Positions 1 to 11,897 of a stretch of 64,000 bases of DNA are shown here, one piece after another. Position numbers and translations under genes: made by a program. Origin of the DNA: Sipunculus nudus (Eukaryota; Annelida; Sipuncula; Golfingiida; Sipunculidae). Below the pieces are notes generated by a model, which was not told the origin of the DNA, did no database searches, and was given only the letters and a program-made list of their open reading frames with translations. Location: positions 71,779,416-71,843,415 of the forward strand of contig CM049315.1 of assembly GCA_026874595.1 (NCBI GenBank). The letters are read 5' to 3'. Numbering within the stretch: position 1 is the first letter of the stretch; every line of letters starts with the position of its first letter.

Positions 1-9
1 AGACTGCCT

Positions 10-420
10 AATATCAAAACCACTGATCTGACTTTAATCATAAATAATATACATATTTTTCATTCTCTATGCACATGCCAGAATGATGTCAGTATTGCGT
101 AATTGTTTTAAGTTATGGGCCCAAACATAATGCACTTTGTAAAAAATCAAGAAATATATTTACTCCCTTAACAAGGGGATTGCTGAAGCTAGAGATTTTT
201 TGTCAGGGATGTAACATTATTTAATCAAGATTCAATTGAATACCCGAAATTAGTTATGAATTTTTCAAATTTTATAAGTTATTAGTATAAATGTAAAATT
301 AATAACTTAAATTTTGCCCAACTTTGACCATGGCACATTTGTTTCCTGTGAGCACTGTTGATATAATTTTCATATCATGCACACATAAGGATTTCAGCTT
401 TTAAGTTTAGAAAGCTGAAA
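10..420 (+). repeat. Dispersed repeat F, copy 1 (partial)
   Basis: This stretch aligns along most of its length with 61143-61590. Shared blocks include 'aagttatgggcccaaa', 'ttgcccaactttgacc' and 'catggcac', separated by small indels. It has no credible reading frame. The copy probably starts outside the window, because the copy at 61 kb has a further 180 bp or so of leader upstream. The type of element is not recognised. Confidence 0.75.
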
Positions 421-500
421 GGAATTGGCCAAAAATTGTAGCTTTTATAAATGTTTTTATGAGACCCTGTCAGACTTTGGCTCTCTCCAGCCCCTCTTGA

Positions 501-602
501 GTCACCTGTATGTTGACCTTGTTGAACTTTCAGCAAATTATGCTTGCTTGAGGCGAGGCATACAGGGGAATCCAGGCAGCTTATGGCCAGCCACAGTTGA
601 TC
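501..602 (+). other. Weak candidate exon
   Basis: A pyrimidine-rich acceptor-like run (ctctctccag) precedes an open stretch reading roughly PLLSHLYVDLVELSANYACL, followed by a Gly/Pro/Trp-containing segment. It lies upstream of gene 1 on the same strand. The possible donor (gtgtcc) is poor and the opposite strand is also open, so this may be chance or a repeat fragment. Confidence 0.13.
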
Positions 603-659
603 CAGGTGTCCAACCCAACTCATCTAGTAGTTTTAAACAACTACATAACAATAAACAAT

Positions 660-1655
660 AGATTAATAAATTTTTATTGGTTTTAAATAAAAAATTAAAG
701 AAAAATAGAAAAGGAATTTGTTAGTTTATAATAACAGGAAATTAACTTTCAGTTACTGATGATATAAGAATCTTGTATCGATGGATAGAATGTCACATAT
801 TCCAAATAACACCATGCAGTCACCTATGGTATTTTTCAGTTCAATTTTAATGATAAAGAAGTAAATCATATCATTCATTACTAATCATTAGGGATCATAT
901 GATGGAAATTAATGATAGACAAAGATGCAGTTGATAATATTAATCTAGATTCCTACTGTGTCTAGTGTGTACATTGATGTGAAATTAGTCCAAAATGAAT
1001 TTATTACAGTTATTTTTTAATATAAATAAAAGCCATAAAACCAGGTACTTATGATCATTATTTAAATGTGTGAATTTTGTATATTCTGGATTCTCAACAT
1101 CATTGTTTGGTGAAAACTTAATAAATACCAGTCATGGTGCGAATACTTTGTAATTGTATTTAAATACGAATATGATTATGTACTCCATTATAAAATTTCT
1201 TGCATAAAGAATGGGAATTCAGGTAAAAATGAAAGTATATGAATACCAGTGCAAATACTTTCAAAATGTATTCATGAATGCATTCATGAATATATTCTTT
1301 AATATTATTTTAATAATCATTTCAGTTATATTTCATTTTAAAAAATCATATGATTCTCTTATTATTTAAAAAAAAAAATAATATTTGGGACAATATTTGT
1401 AATTTTTTTTAATTAATAGTTAAACCCTTATATTATATATTCTGCTTATAAGTTATATGGCCAAGTCAAAATCTGTGTGACAATAGCACTCCATTTGTTA
1501 ATAAAATAAATGAAATCAATCCTTTTCCCTGTCTCCAAAGGTACTATCAAAATCATACATAAGCTAAACAACAACAACTCATAATACAGCTTATATTTAT
1601 TACCACACAAAACCAGCATGTGCCTCATTTCTAAATAATATTTTTTTATCATATA
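660..1655. other. AT-rich intergenic stretch
   Basis: No supported gene, repeat copy or splice-flanked exon was seen. A short A-run lies at about 1370-1380. Short open frames here look like chance. Confidence 0.4.
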
Positions 1656-4556
1656 TAACAGCTGAGCGTCGTGACCCATAGGTCCCTTGTTTGATACCTT
1701 TAAAGATGTGGTTATCTGTCAACAGGGTACAAATCGCAACATCTGGACCTAGAATCTTCATTCTTGTCATGCAAGAAGGCCCATGAAAAGTGCCTGTTAC
1801 CCATATCCTTCCAGCTATAGGACTCCAAAGTATCCCTCAGAATAATGGACAATTTGATACAAAAGCTGAAGTATCTGAACAACTAATGGGGAGATCACCA
1901 TGATTCTTTGCATGGATATTGATGTTTGTAAGTGTTTTTATTAGTTTCTGCAGACTGGTGGAGCCACCTGTATTTTTGTACCCGCCAAAACGAAGTTTTG
2001 TGGATACTATGTTTTTGACCGGGTTCCTCCGCCGTTGCCGCATTCGTTTCCAGAGAGCTCCTCTGGGACTTGATTTTATCAGCTTTCCAAGCTCATATCT
2101 CGGGAACCGTTTGACTGATCAGGAAATAAAATTTATACTAATGTAGCCTTTGGACAGCTCTATAACATACACAAAAAATGGTGGCGCCACCTGTAACCAT
2201 GTTTGCACAGTGTCCATCTGTTCATCTGCCTTTGGTTAAAACCACTCATATCTCTGCAGTGAATTGACTAATTCACCTGAAATTCGGCATGCGTATACAT
2301 CCTGGATAGCTTTCTTAATTTTATGACAGGTGGCGCCACCTACATTCTCATTCATGCTGATGACATCCAAGCTCATATTTCGGGAACCGTTTGACCGATC
2401 GGGCCAAAATTTTGCATGTATATAGATCTAACATAGCTCTTTATCATACGCTAAACTGGTGGCGCCACCTGCAACCATTTTTGCACAGCGTCTGTCTGTT
2501 TGTCTGCCGTGCAATAAAGTCACTCATATCTCGGCAGTGGTTTGACATATCTGCCTAAAATTTTGCAGTTTTATACATCCTGGATAGCTTTCTTGATTTT
2601 ATGACAGGTGGCACCACCTACATTCTCGTTCACGCTAATGACATCCAAGCTCATATCTCGGGAACCGTTTGACCGATCGGGCCAAAATTTTGCATGTGTA
2701 TAGATCTAACATAGCTCTTTAACATACACAAAACTGGTGGCACCACCTGCAACCATTTTTGCACATTTTGCACAGCGTCTGTCTGTTGGTCTGCTGTGGC
2801 CTAAAATCACTCATTTCTCTGTAGTGGTTTGACATAACTGCCTAAAATTTTGCAGGTTTATACATCCTGGATAGCTTTCTTGATTTTATGACAGGTGGCG
2901 CCACCTACATTCTAGTTAACGCTGCACACATCCAAGCTAATATCTCATGAACCATTTGACCGATTGGGCCAAAATTGTGCTTGTGTTTAGATCTCACATA
3001 GGTCTTTATCATACACAAAACTGCAACCATTTTTGCACAGCGTCTGTCTGTTTGTCTGCCGTGGGCTAAAATCACTCATATCCATGTAGTGGTTTGACTT
3101 TTCTGCCTAAAATTTTGCATATGTATACAACTTGGACAGCTTTCTGGATTTGTGGTAGGTTGCACAACCTACATACACATTTAGGCTGCAGACATCCATG
3201 CTAATATGCAACATACCTCACTCTGTTTCCCCTTGCCACTCAATCCATGCCTCACTTCACTCTGATTTTGGCAGATACACGTAGTCACTTGTCGGCTACC
3301 CGTATTCTAGTTTTTAAAGTTTACACATTTTTTCTCTATTTTTCAGATATATAAAAACAGACTAAATCTTGGCCTGTTGGTTAATCTGTTTGATGCTTCA
3401 GTTGAATGGGTATCTACCATTATGATGATAAAATTTCCTTTTGTGAATCTCTTCCCAGTCAGCTGAGCGTCATGACCCATGGGTCACTTGTTTTTCTCTA
3501 TTTTTGAGACCTTTAAAAATGTGGACATCTGTCAACAGGGCACAAATCGTGAAGACTGGACCTAGAATCTTTGTTCTTGACATTCTGAGAGACCTATGAA
3601 AAGTCTCCATGGAAACCAGAAATTAGGTCTCTGTTACCCATATCCTTGGAGCTATGGGGCCCCAAAATACCCCCAGAATAGTCAAAAATTTTATACAAAA
3701 ACTTCAATATCTCATTAACTGCATCACTGATTGTCATGATTTTTGGCATACATGTTGATCATGAGATGTTCCTGCAGACTGGTGGCGCCACCTGTATTTT
3801 TCGATTTTTTACGAATTTTTTTCTCTATTTTTGAGATCTTTAAAAATGTGGACATCTGTTAACAGAGCACAAATCGTAAAGACTGGATCTAGAATCTTCA
3901 TTCTTGACATTCTGAGAGACCTATGAATAGTCTCCATGGAAACCAGAAATTAGGTCTCTGTTACCCATATCCTTCAAGCTATGGGGCCCCATATTGATCA
4001 TGAGATGTTTCATCAGTTTCAGCAGACTGGGTGCACCACCTCTATTTTTTTCAAATTTTTACGAATTATTTTCTCTATTTTTGAGACCTTTATCTGTCAA
4101 CAGGGTACAAATTGTAACAACTGGACCTAGAATCTTTATTCTTGTCATGCAAGGAGGCCCATGAAAAGTGTCTGTGGAAACCTGAAATTAGGTCTCTGTT
4201 ACCCATATCCTAAAAGCTATAGGACTCCAAAGTATCCCTCAAAATAATGGAAAATTTGATACAAAAGCTGAAGTAGCTGAACAACTTATCCAGAGACCAC
4301 CATGCTTTTTTGCATGGATATTGGCCATTAAGTGTTTTTATTAGTTTCTGCAGACTGGTGGAACCACCTGTATTTTTTTAAAGTTTACACATTTTTCCTC
4401 TATTTTTGAGATATATTAATACAGACACAATCTCAGCCTGTTGGTTAATCTGTTTGATGCTTCAGTTCAATGGTTATATACTACCATTCTGATGATAAAA
4501 TTTCCTTTTGCAAATCTCTTCCCAGTCAGCTGAGCGTCATGACGCATGGGTCACTT
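1656..4556 (+). mobile_element. Modular non-autonomous element(s), family A, with nested insertion
   Basis: These are repeated modules carrying 'aacagggcacaaatcg', 'ctggacctagaatctt', 'ttacccatatcctt' and a GGTGG..CCACC site. Three 3'-type ends of the form GTCAGCTGAGCGTCATGAC followed by a TGACCCATGGGTCA-like palindrome and CTTGTT occur near 1656-1692, 3457-3491 and 4526-4557. The region is therefore at least two tandem or nested A copies. Element B' interrupts one A module at 1978-3310. There is no coding capacity. The paired GCTCAGCTGAC / GTCAGCTGAGC ends and the terminal palindrome suggest a Helentron/HINE-like non-autonomous element, which is inference. Confidence 0.7.
1978..3310 (+). mobile_element. 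Helitron-like element B' nested in element A
   Basis: The start contains a small hairpin (CAAAACgaaGTTTTG) followed by 'ggatactatgtttttgacc'. The body holds about four tandem units of roughly 280 bp, beginning near 2092, 2372, 2649 and 2936, each with the phrase 'gctcatatctcgggaacc'. GGTGGCGCCACC or one-base variants recur about twice per unit. The 3' end has a GTAG...CTAC stem followed 11 bases later by CTAG at 3307-3310, then TTTTT. The flanks rejoin as an A module when compared with the uninterrupted copy at 4357-4390, which fixes both ends. A stem-loop and CTRR end are the Helitron hallmark; no helicase is present. Confidence 0.65.
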
Positions 4557-4560
4557 GTTT

Positions 4561-4838
4561 TATGTCCTGGAGTCAACCAGGCCTGGTAACTACTGCACCT
4601 TGGGACCCAGGTTGCGTAAACATCTCCATTGCTGGGTCATACCACCAAGGAACACCCTAAAGGCAAAAATTGATTGTGAGTGACACAAGGTGGTTTTGCA
4701 TGGCCTCCTGATTAAGCCTGCAAAGCGCTCACCCTGAATGGGGGCCGACCATGAAAAATCTCACCGCCTCAGCTGAGATTCAAACTCATGATCTCCTGGC
4801 TTTGAGTCCTTTGCTCTACCCCTGAGCCACAGAAGGCA
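4561..4838 (-). mobile_element. tRNA-derived SINE
   Basis: Read on the minus strand, the head carries an A-box-like TGGCTCAGGGG (4829-4819) and a B-box-like GTTTGAATCTC (4785-4775) at tRNA spacing, followed by about 200 bp of non-tRNA body that ends where the A element's CTTGTT end begins. The tRNA-like head does not complete a cloverleaf and continues into unrelated sequence, so this is a SINE and not a tRNA gene. Confidence 0.6.
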
Positions 4839-5017
4839 GTAGTACTGTTAACTTCTCAATTGTCATGATATCATGATCTGGTACACAAGGTTTGGTACAC
4901 AAACATGCCCTTTTAGGATTATTTTCGTAAGATTATGGCATCACATTGGTCTTTCTAGGGAACAGAAGATAAAATATGGGAAGTATTTCAAATGATAGAG
5001 ACACACACTATTTGACT

Positions 5018-5321
5018 CCTCCTGGGGGGGGGGGGGTATGCATCCCATTTATGTGTGTTTGTTTGTGTTTGTTCACAATATAATCACATAATCCCATGAA
5101 ATTTCCAGGGCACTTCAGAAATGCATGGGCCAGTGAAGTATCGATCAGATTTTGGTGTAGGTCTGGCTCATAATCTGGATCCAGGAAGGACTTCCAGGAA
5201 TATTCACAAATGTGTGGTCACAGATGTACAATTAAACCTTGGAATATGGGCCAATAAGTGATTGAAAAACTTGACATTAAGGACCACTAGCATGGCTCAG
5301 AATGAGAATGCATATTTCTAG
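5018..5321 (+). mobile_element. Helitron-like short element, family C, copy 1
   Basis: Begins with a G-run followed by 'gtatgca', then 'gtgtgtttgtttgtg', 'cccatgaaatttccagggca', 'gatcagattttggtgta' and a 3' end TTTCTAG followed by TTG. The same order of blocks occurs near 21410, 22745 and, inverted, 45500-45167. The CTAG end and flanking T fit a Helitron-type 3' terminus. It has no coding capacity. Confidence 0.6.
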
Positions 5322-6309
5322 TTGTACCTTTTTTCTGCCTGTGTTACATTAACATCTGGTGTTGAATCATGGTGTTCCTTCAATTTAGAGTATTTGGAAC
5401 ATATATTCCCCTACTTGTTTTGTTAAGGAAAAAACCTCTTCCTGACCTTCACGAATAATGTTGAAGAAAGGTTATGTGTTCACTGATGCTTGTCTGTCAG
5501 TCTGTTTGTTTGTCAGTACAATGTATCTAAGCTTTGCTATGAATTTCAGTGATATTTTATGGAAGGATAGGCAATGAGCCATGGAACAATTAATTAAACC
5601 TTTAGGCATACAGGTTAATTTTTGTGGGGGATGTGGATTAGGATCCACATTTTGGTTGATGTATGTGCTCTCTCTGTGCTTTTCATTTTCTAGTTGTGGT
5701 TGATATGTGTAAGTCTCAGTAAGACAGATTTGATGCTTAACTTAAGCTATGTTTCTATGTGTTCATATATGCATATATATGTGTGAAAAACAGCTGTGGC
5801 TCCATACATGCGTATATGTGTGAACTGGCAGATGTATATTTATATTAATATAGAGGATCTGGCAGGTCTTCCCAAATAAGGAGGGATCCTTGAGTGATGT
5901 TTTGTTAAGGGGTCTTCTAAACTTCATGCAGGCCCTAATCATATGTGTGAAAATCTCTCATGTGATGATGAAAAAAGTTACAAAACTAAAAATCTTCATT
6001 TTCACTAATGCAGGCCTCAGCTATATGGTTGGTTCTTAAATTATGGTACTCAACAACCTGTGTTTTCATTCACCTATCTGCCCTTATTCGCAAGTTTATT
6101 TGTGTATTTGTTCCATAACAGATGTTTCCATCAACTTATTTGGTTTATATTCCCATATTCATTTAGGCATATGTGACTGCACATTTGTGAATATTCCTGG
6201 AAACCCTTCCTTGATCAGGGTCATGAGTTGGACACACACCAAAATTTAATTCAGTTAACTTAAATCTGTTCCAGTGAGTTCTCACAGGATCCTGTTTTAA
6301 ATTTTCCAG
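5322..6309. other. Intergenic or intron stretch upstream of the first visible exon of gene 1
   Basis: No convincing coding exon was found. Small repeats of 'gtgtgaa' and 'tatatgtgtg' occur at 5760-5830. Because the first visible exon of gene 1 opens with an acceptor, this stretch is likely intron. Confidence 0.35.
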
Positions 6310-6502
6310 TCAGAACAGCACTTGCTGCCCGAGATGTTCAGCCAGTTTAACCGGAGGAGGGAGAGGCAGGAAGAGAGGAGACAGGGAACATCTGTGGATG
6401 AGGTGGATGAGAAAGGATTCAGGGAAAACACAAAGTTCTACCGTGGCATGGGAGCACAGAGGAGCTACAGTCACCAAGATGCTCCACATAGAATGGAAAA
6501 GA
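6310..6502 (+). CDS. Gene 1, first visible exon (internal)
   Basis: The acceptor ttttccag ends at 6309 and the donor GAGTAAGT begins at 6503. The exon encodes about 64 residues rich in Arg, Glu and Gln and ends in phase 1. Confidence 0.75.
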
Positions 6503-9500
6503 GTAAGTCTTACCAAGGTCTTACCAATGCTAGTCCATTCCACCAGAGCTTTCAATACATTTTTAGCTCAGCTGACTGTAAGTCATCTGGACTACAGTGA
6601 TCACCCTTTGTTTGCCATCTGTCTGGGAATCTGGTTGTCCGTTAACAGGGCATAATTTGTCACCATTGAATCTAGAAACTTCTTACCTAACATAAAGGCA
6701 GGTATTAGGCCAATTTCCTGGGAAACCCGGAATTGGGTCACAGTGGCCTAAATTCTGTAAGCTACAGACTGAAAACTTAATTTTGAGCATCCTGAAAGTC
6801 TGGCAGGCAAAATGTTAAAAATTAGACCTGAAAACTTATACCTTAAAATCCAGGGAGGTCTTTGTAAAGTCTTCTTTGAAACATGAAATTTTGTAACTTT
6901 GACCTACATGCTGGGAGCTATTAAAAAAATCATGATTTGAGCACCCTGAAAGTCAGATGGGCACAAATTGTAACCGTGGGACCAACAATCTTCTAAGAGG
7001 GAGGTCCCAGTAAAATGTTTTTTGTACACTGAAATAATGTCATGGTGCACTATATTCTGTAAACTATGAGCAATAAACAATATTGTAACACTCTTAAAAG
7101 TCAGACATGGCACAAATTGTAACAGTTGAAATTAGAAACTTCATGCCTGAAATCCTAGGGGTTCTGATAGAGGCTCATTTGCTACCTGAAATAAATGGTT
7201 ATCATCTAGCTATATTCTCAAAGCCATGTAAGAAAATATGTTTTGAGTAATGTGAAAGTGAGAACGCAATAAATTGTAATAGTTGGACCTAGGAACTTAA
7301 AATGTTACAATCCTGGTGCGCCTGGATAAATCTCCTGGGAAAATCATAAAGTTAGTCACTGTAACCTATATACTACCAGCTATGAGTAAGAAAAATGATT
7401 TTTAGCATGCTGAAAGTCAGTCATAGCACAAATCAAAACTGTTGGACTTCTTTCTTAGGATCCATAGAGTTACTGGTTAAATATTCTTGAAAATCTTAAA
7501 TTAGGTCAGTCTGACCTATACTATGCAAAATATGAACAATAACAATATTTTAACCACTCCGGAAGTCATTCGACCAAGTCTTTCAAGGTTGCTTAACAGA
7601 TGTTTTGCATTAGATCATAAATTAAAATAATATGCCACACATTTAAATATTTTGGTATGTAGAGTTTGGTCTAATTAAAAAAAAAAACACTTTTAATAAA
7701 ATGTTTAATGTCACAGATGTCATGCACTTTAATATATATACACTGAGAAAAGTGTAAAAGTTGCAGATGCAGATCATTTGTACCATGCTTTTGTTGATCT
7801 CATGTCCTATTTTAAGTAAACTTACCTCCACATTTAAATAAAGGGTCAATAAAAATTTGCATGTTAAAAGATTTTTATTTGAATATGCCATTCAGTTTTA
7901 ACATATATCTTTTGCACATGATGTCATCAGCTGAGCATCATGACCTGTTGGTCAGTAGCATTTGTTTTCTTTTCAGGGGTAACCCCAACAAGATCTAGTG
8001 TTAGTCCACCATCACAAATGCCCACAAGCAGATCTCAGCAGGAAGACAGGGCAGCAGAAGGGAACCGGGGAATGCAATCACAAAACATCCAGCTTGCATC
8101 AAATAGTACCTCTTTTGGCAATGACACTGAACACTCTCCACTTCAGAAACATAACGCACATCATGGGCACCAGAATACGCCTTCCCATAATTCCAGTTTC
8201 CCCAAAACATCAGAGAGCACAGTCCAAGCTTCCAAAAGAGTAATTAATAATGGTAGTGGAGATCATCTTATTTCCAGTTCTACTGCACCAAGAGAAGAAC
8301 CAGCACCTTCCAGTCAAACCAGTTCTCGTTTAGCAGCCATGGAGGCTGCAGCAACTTGCCATGGTCACTTTGGTTCAAGGTTGAACCATGATACTATGTA
8401 TGATTCAATCAGCATTTCTCGTTCCCCTGAGCTAGGTTTACATGTATTACATGAAGACGGTCTCCACCCTGCACAGCAGTATGAACGGGGCATCGGCAGA
8501 GGAAATCTACTCCCTCCAAGCAACGTTTCTCATGGCTTTGTAAGTGTTTAACTCCTCAAGGGACCTCATCACTTACCAGACATGTAAAATACAGTGAACC
8601 CCGTCTTGGGCATCCTCAAGGAAGGGAAACCACCCCCTGTTAATGACTATTTTTCCATAATTGGATAGTTTTCTAGTGAACACCTGCATAATGCGACAAG
8701 CCACCTCCAAATTTCTGTAAAATGTTATATTTTTCACATGTTTGTATGACAAATTTCAAACTCAGTTTTGCTTATGATTAATTTTTTTCTTAGTTCTTTG
8801 TTTTGTTCTCAAATATTTGTCATTACTTTTCTGCATTGTTTAATTTCCTGCATTATTTGGGTAGTACTGCCCATTAAGCTCCCATCATGCATCATCCATG
8901 TTATGACCAGGACCAGTTTTATCAATAGTGAGACAATACTCCAAAGCAACTGACATGAACACTGTAAAATATTGAGTAAGATAATTACATTAACAACACA
9001 GATGATGCAGGAGTTTCTTCTGTTCCAGTTTTGATGAGATAATATGGATCTAAGTGGGGGATAACATGGAACTAAGTAGGACATAACATGGATCTAAGTG
9101 GGAGATAACATGGAACTAAGTGGGGGATAACATGGAACTAAGTGGGGGATAACATGGAACTAAGTGGGGGATAACATGGATCTAAGTGGGGAAACTGTTA
9201 AGAGAAAAAAAATAGAACATGATATAAGGGCAGGTGTTAGTCATTAAAAAAATAATACTTGTTGATCATGGTTATTACTTTTATTACATATATTTAGTGA
9301 TGTGCAAATCAGTTGATTGTATTGGTGATTGGTTGTATTCTTTTATAATCAATTAAATCATATGCATTTTTGCATAATCGATCACAAAAGATTATGTATG
9401 CAAAGAAGTCATATTATCCCAGTCAAATAGTCTTAATCTCCCAGAGAGATCAGAAAGATAGGGCACAAAACGTGGAACAGCATTTAAACTTAACCTTGTG

Positions 9501-9929
9501 CAATGAAGGAGTGTAAACAAACCGGCCATTACCTTGATGTTTCAGAGTGATGAACAAGTAAGACTTAATTTAATCAGTCATTATTGTAGTTATTAATTCA
9601 ATACAGCATATTTCATGGTAATTTAGATGGATTAGTAATCTATCATCAGTCATATTGTATCTTTCAGCCATTGAATAAGATTTTACAACAGATTCCTACC
9701 ACTAATATCTAGAATAAAATCAGGCTTTCTTATTTTTTCTTTACAGAATCCATTACCTAAAGATTCCAGGGAATCAACAGATGTTAGTTCCAGAGTAGGC
9801 CACCAGATGGCAGGAGTGTCAATAGGACCCACCAGACGAGGGGATAATTCCAACACTGCCACAGGAACTGATCATTGTAATCTTATACCCAGCGGCAGGG
9901 CATCCCTCTTAGCAAAGTACCTATCATAA
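6310..9929 (+). CDS. 3' part of an unrecognised protein-coding gene (three exons)
   Basis: Exons are 6310-6502, 7977-8539 and 9747-9929. Acceptors are ttttccag, cttttcag and ctttacag; donors are GTAAGT and GTAAGT. Exon lengths of 193, 563 and 183 give 313 codons with no internal stop, and both junction phases (1, then 0) fit. The visible protein is 312 residues and lacks its N-terminus. It starts with a charged segment (LLPEMFSQFNRRRERQEERR), then has a Ser/Thr/Asn/His/Gln-rich region predicted disordered by composition, and ends ..RASLLAKYLS. No catalytic motif, signal peptide or membrane segment is visible and I do not recognise the family. A regulatory or scaffold C-terminal tail is a guess. 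The first acceptor could instead be four bases later, but that start (6314) breaks the exon frame unless the upstream donor phase differs. Confidence 0.8.
6563..7970 (+). mobile_element. Family A-like element filling intron of gene 1
   Basis: It starts with 'agctcagctgactgtaagtc', as does the full A copy at 46612, and ends with a decayed 'cagctgagcatcatgacc' 3' end at 7928-7956. Inside are four or more degenerate modules of about 150-170 bp beginning near 6953, 7107, 7256 and 7420, each with 'gaaagtcag..(g)cacaaat(t)gtaa(c)'. It fills nearly all of the 1,474-bp intron: its start is about 60 bp from the donor and its end is within about 20 bp of the acceptor. Confidence 0.65.
7977..8539 (+). 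CDS. Gene 1, penultimate exon
   Basis: Acceptor ttttcttttcag and donor TTTGTAAGTG. Reads GVTPTRSSVSPPSQMPTSRS onward for about 188 codons, with many Ser, Thr, Asn, His and Gln residues, low complexity and no stop. It ends in phase 0. Confidence 0.8.
9036..9189 (+). repeat. 22-bp minisatellite in the last intron of gene 1
   Basis: Seven tandem copies of GATAACATGGAACTAAGTGG plus GG. An 'atct' variant of the 'aact' core appears in the first, third and last copies. Confidence 0.85.
9747..9929 (+). CDS. Gene 1, terminal coding exon
   Basis: The acceptor tttctttacag precedes AAT CCA TTA. Sixty codons follow, then TAA at 9927-9929. The 3' UTR follows. Confidence 0.8.
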   Translation, partial: NPLPKDSRESTDVSSRVGHQMAGVSIGPTRRGDNSNTATGTDHCNLIPSGRASLLAKYLS

Positions 9930-10552
9930 ACACTGCAGATAAATTAACATATAAAGTCTGTTCCATCAAGGTGCCTCTTATGATAATTTTATGATACACT
10001 TGACACAGAACTTGTAGGTTTAAAACAGGAAGCTGTAATAGTAGATTAATGCTGCATTCGTTACCTCTGGGTTTATTACCAGATACAGTGCAAACAACTT
10101 GCAATCGTTCAGTATGCAGTTAACAGAGTAAAAGGCCCAGTGACTGGATGTTTGGGTTGTCATAGTAACCAAACAGGAGCTGACTTACATTGTGTTTTAT
10201 GTCATATTTTAAAATATTATTTGTCACAAAAACTATTACCTGTATTTTCACTAGTAAAGTCTTGGTTTCATTATTTGCTCCCAGGTTGCTGTTATTGCCG
10301 TAGATAAAGGGGAGACCATGTTTTGAATGCTACCTGCCACTTGTCAACTTGTATTTACCATATTACCCAGAGGTAACGAATGCATAGGCCTGATTGACCC
10401 CAAAACATACCTTGCAAATATTGAGAACTACAATTTATTCAATTTCTATGAAAATAATATTTATTTTAAAGATGGTATTGAAGAATAATCCCTCGCAAGT
10501 TCATTTGTCCACAGAACATTTAGCAGCTGCAGATTGGTTGTGTTCTAAATAT

Positions 10553-10690
10553 TTAAAGGTGCCCATTTACCTACTGTTTGTGTATTTATTAATGATCTGA
10601 AGGTAATTTTGGTTGCGCAAAGTTCTTATAAGGCCTTTGTGAAGGATGTATGAACTTGTTTATCAACAACAGGTTTGTAAACATAATTTG
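10553..10690 (+). mobile_element. 5' part of a TTAA-type MITE (truncated copy)
   Basis: Begins TTAAAGGTGCCCATTTACCT and continues with blocks nearly identical to 11898-12060 ('gtaattttggttg', 'agttcttata', 'gaaggatgtatgaacttg', 'tttatcaacaac'). The right TIR is missing. It lies in the presumed 3' UTR of gene 1. Confidence 0.6.
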
Positions 10691-10785
10691 AGTACATAGT
10701 ATGTACAAGTTTTACCTCTTTTGTTGAATGGACTTTATAAGGTTAAACTTAGAGAGCCATGTATAGGCACAATGTCAAGACAGAA

Positions 10786-10990
10786 TCCTGTGAAAGGGAC
10801 ATACTGGTTTTAAAATTTTAAAAGTAGAAGAATAAAATTCTGCCAAATGACATGCTTGATTTAAAGATGAGCAATAAAATTTGTAAAAGGGACATGCTGG
10901 ATTTAAATTAAAAGAATAAAATTATTTGAAACGGGATATTCTGGATTTACATTTTAAATAATAAGATTCTGTAAAAGGGACAGTTTGGTT
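10786..10990 (+). repeat. Degenerate short tandem repeat with poly(A) signals
   Basis: Units of roughly 45-60 bp share 'gtaaaagggacat(g/a)ctgg(a/t)tt' and 'agaataaaatt'. AATAAA occurs at 10831-10836, 10873-10878 and 10915-10920, so the array offers several possible 3' ends for gene 1, giving a 3' UTR of about 0.9-1.0 kb. Confidence 0.5.
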
Positions 10991-11897
10991 CAATTCAAGG
11001 CAGCGCAGTCCTCTGAAATTCTGTATGTGTAAGTGTCGACTCAGTCTGAAATGGTTTATCCAATTATGGACATCAGGTCTATGAACATATATGAGTATGT
11101 GTGGATGCTAGTTTACCCCATATTTCTCATGATCCATGAGGAATTTCATCTCTCCATGATTTTTCTTTTTCAATTTTTACCACTAGCTGATCATTTTAAG
11201 TGATTCATTTGTTCACTAATGCCATTCTTGCAAGTTGTTGGCAATTTTCAATCTAAATGTAGGTGTTTTTTGTATTAATAAGACGTTTCTCAATTGGTAC
11301 TGTTTTGCCTTTTGCTACTCATAGAACAAATATATGTTTTTTTTATGTGTGCGTGCTCTTTAAATCATACTTGGACATTGACTGAAATTTGTAATAGGAA
11401 ATATCTTCACACAGAGACATTTTTCACACAGAGAAGGTTTTCCCTAAAACTTGGGATTAGCTCAGTGTGTTTATGGAATATATTTGTATTAAGTCCAGTG
11501 TGGGTCTGGGGTTATATTTAATTATGCACACCTGCAAGTGGATTTCTGAAATGAAAGCCCTGTCCTGTACTAAGAATATTTCTTTTTATATATCTTTTTT
11601 ATGTATATTATTCTGTTTTGTAATTCTCAGTTACTAGTGAGATTTGGTAATATAACAACTTCCTCTTTAGCAGTACATTGGAGCATTCTTGCATCAGATC
11701 AAAATTTCCAGGAGTATCAACTTTTTAACTTGCAGTGACACATTGACAAATTAAGCTAAACACGTTTAATTTTTACCGAGCTGTTTTGTTTTTGTTATCA
11801 GATTTAATATTGAAGTTGTTGCATGCTGCAAGATATGTTTCGTATTGGAATGTTTGTTAGGCTGGAGAAGGGTTTTAATAACATGACCTTGAAAACG
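10991..11897. other. Intergenic, AT-rich
   Basis: No exon or repeat copy could be supported. The longest open frames look like chance. Confidence 0.35.

Noticed and set aside
4770-4838. A functional tRNA gene on the minus strand
   Set aside because: A and B boxes are present but the acceptor stem does not close and the sequence runs into a SINE body.
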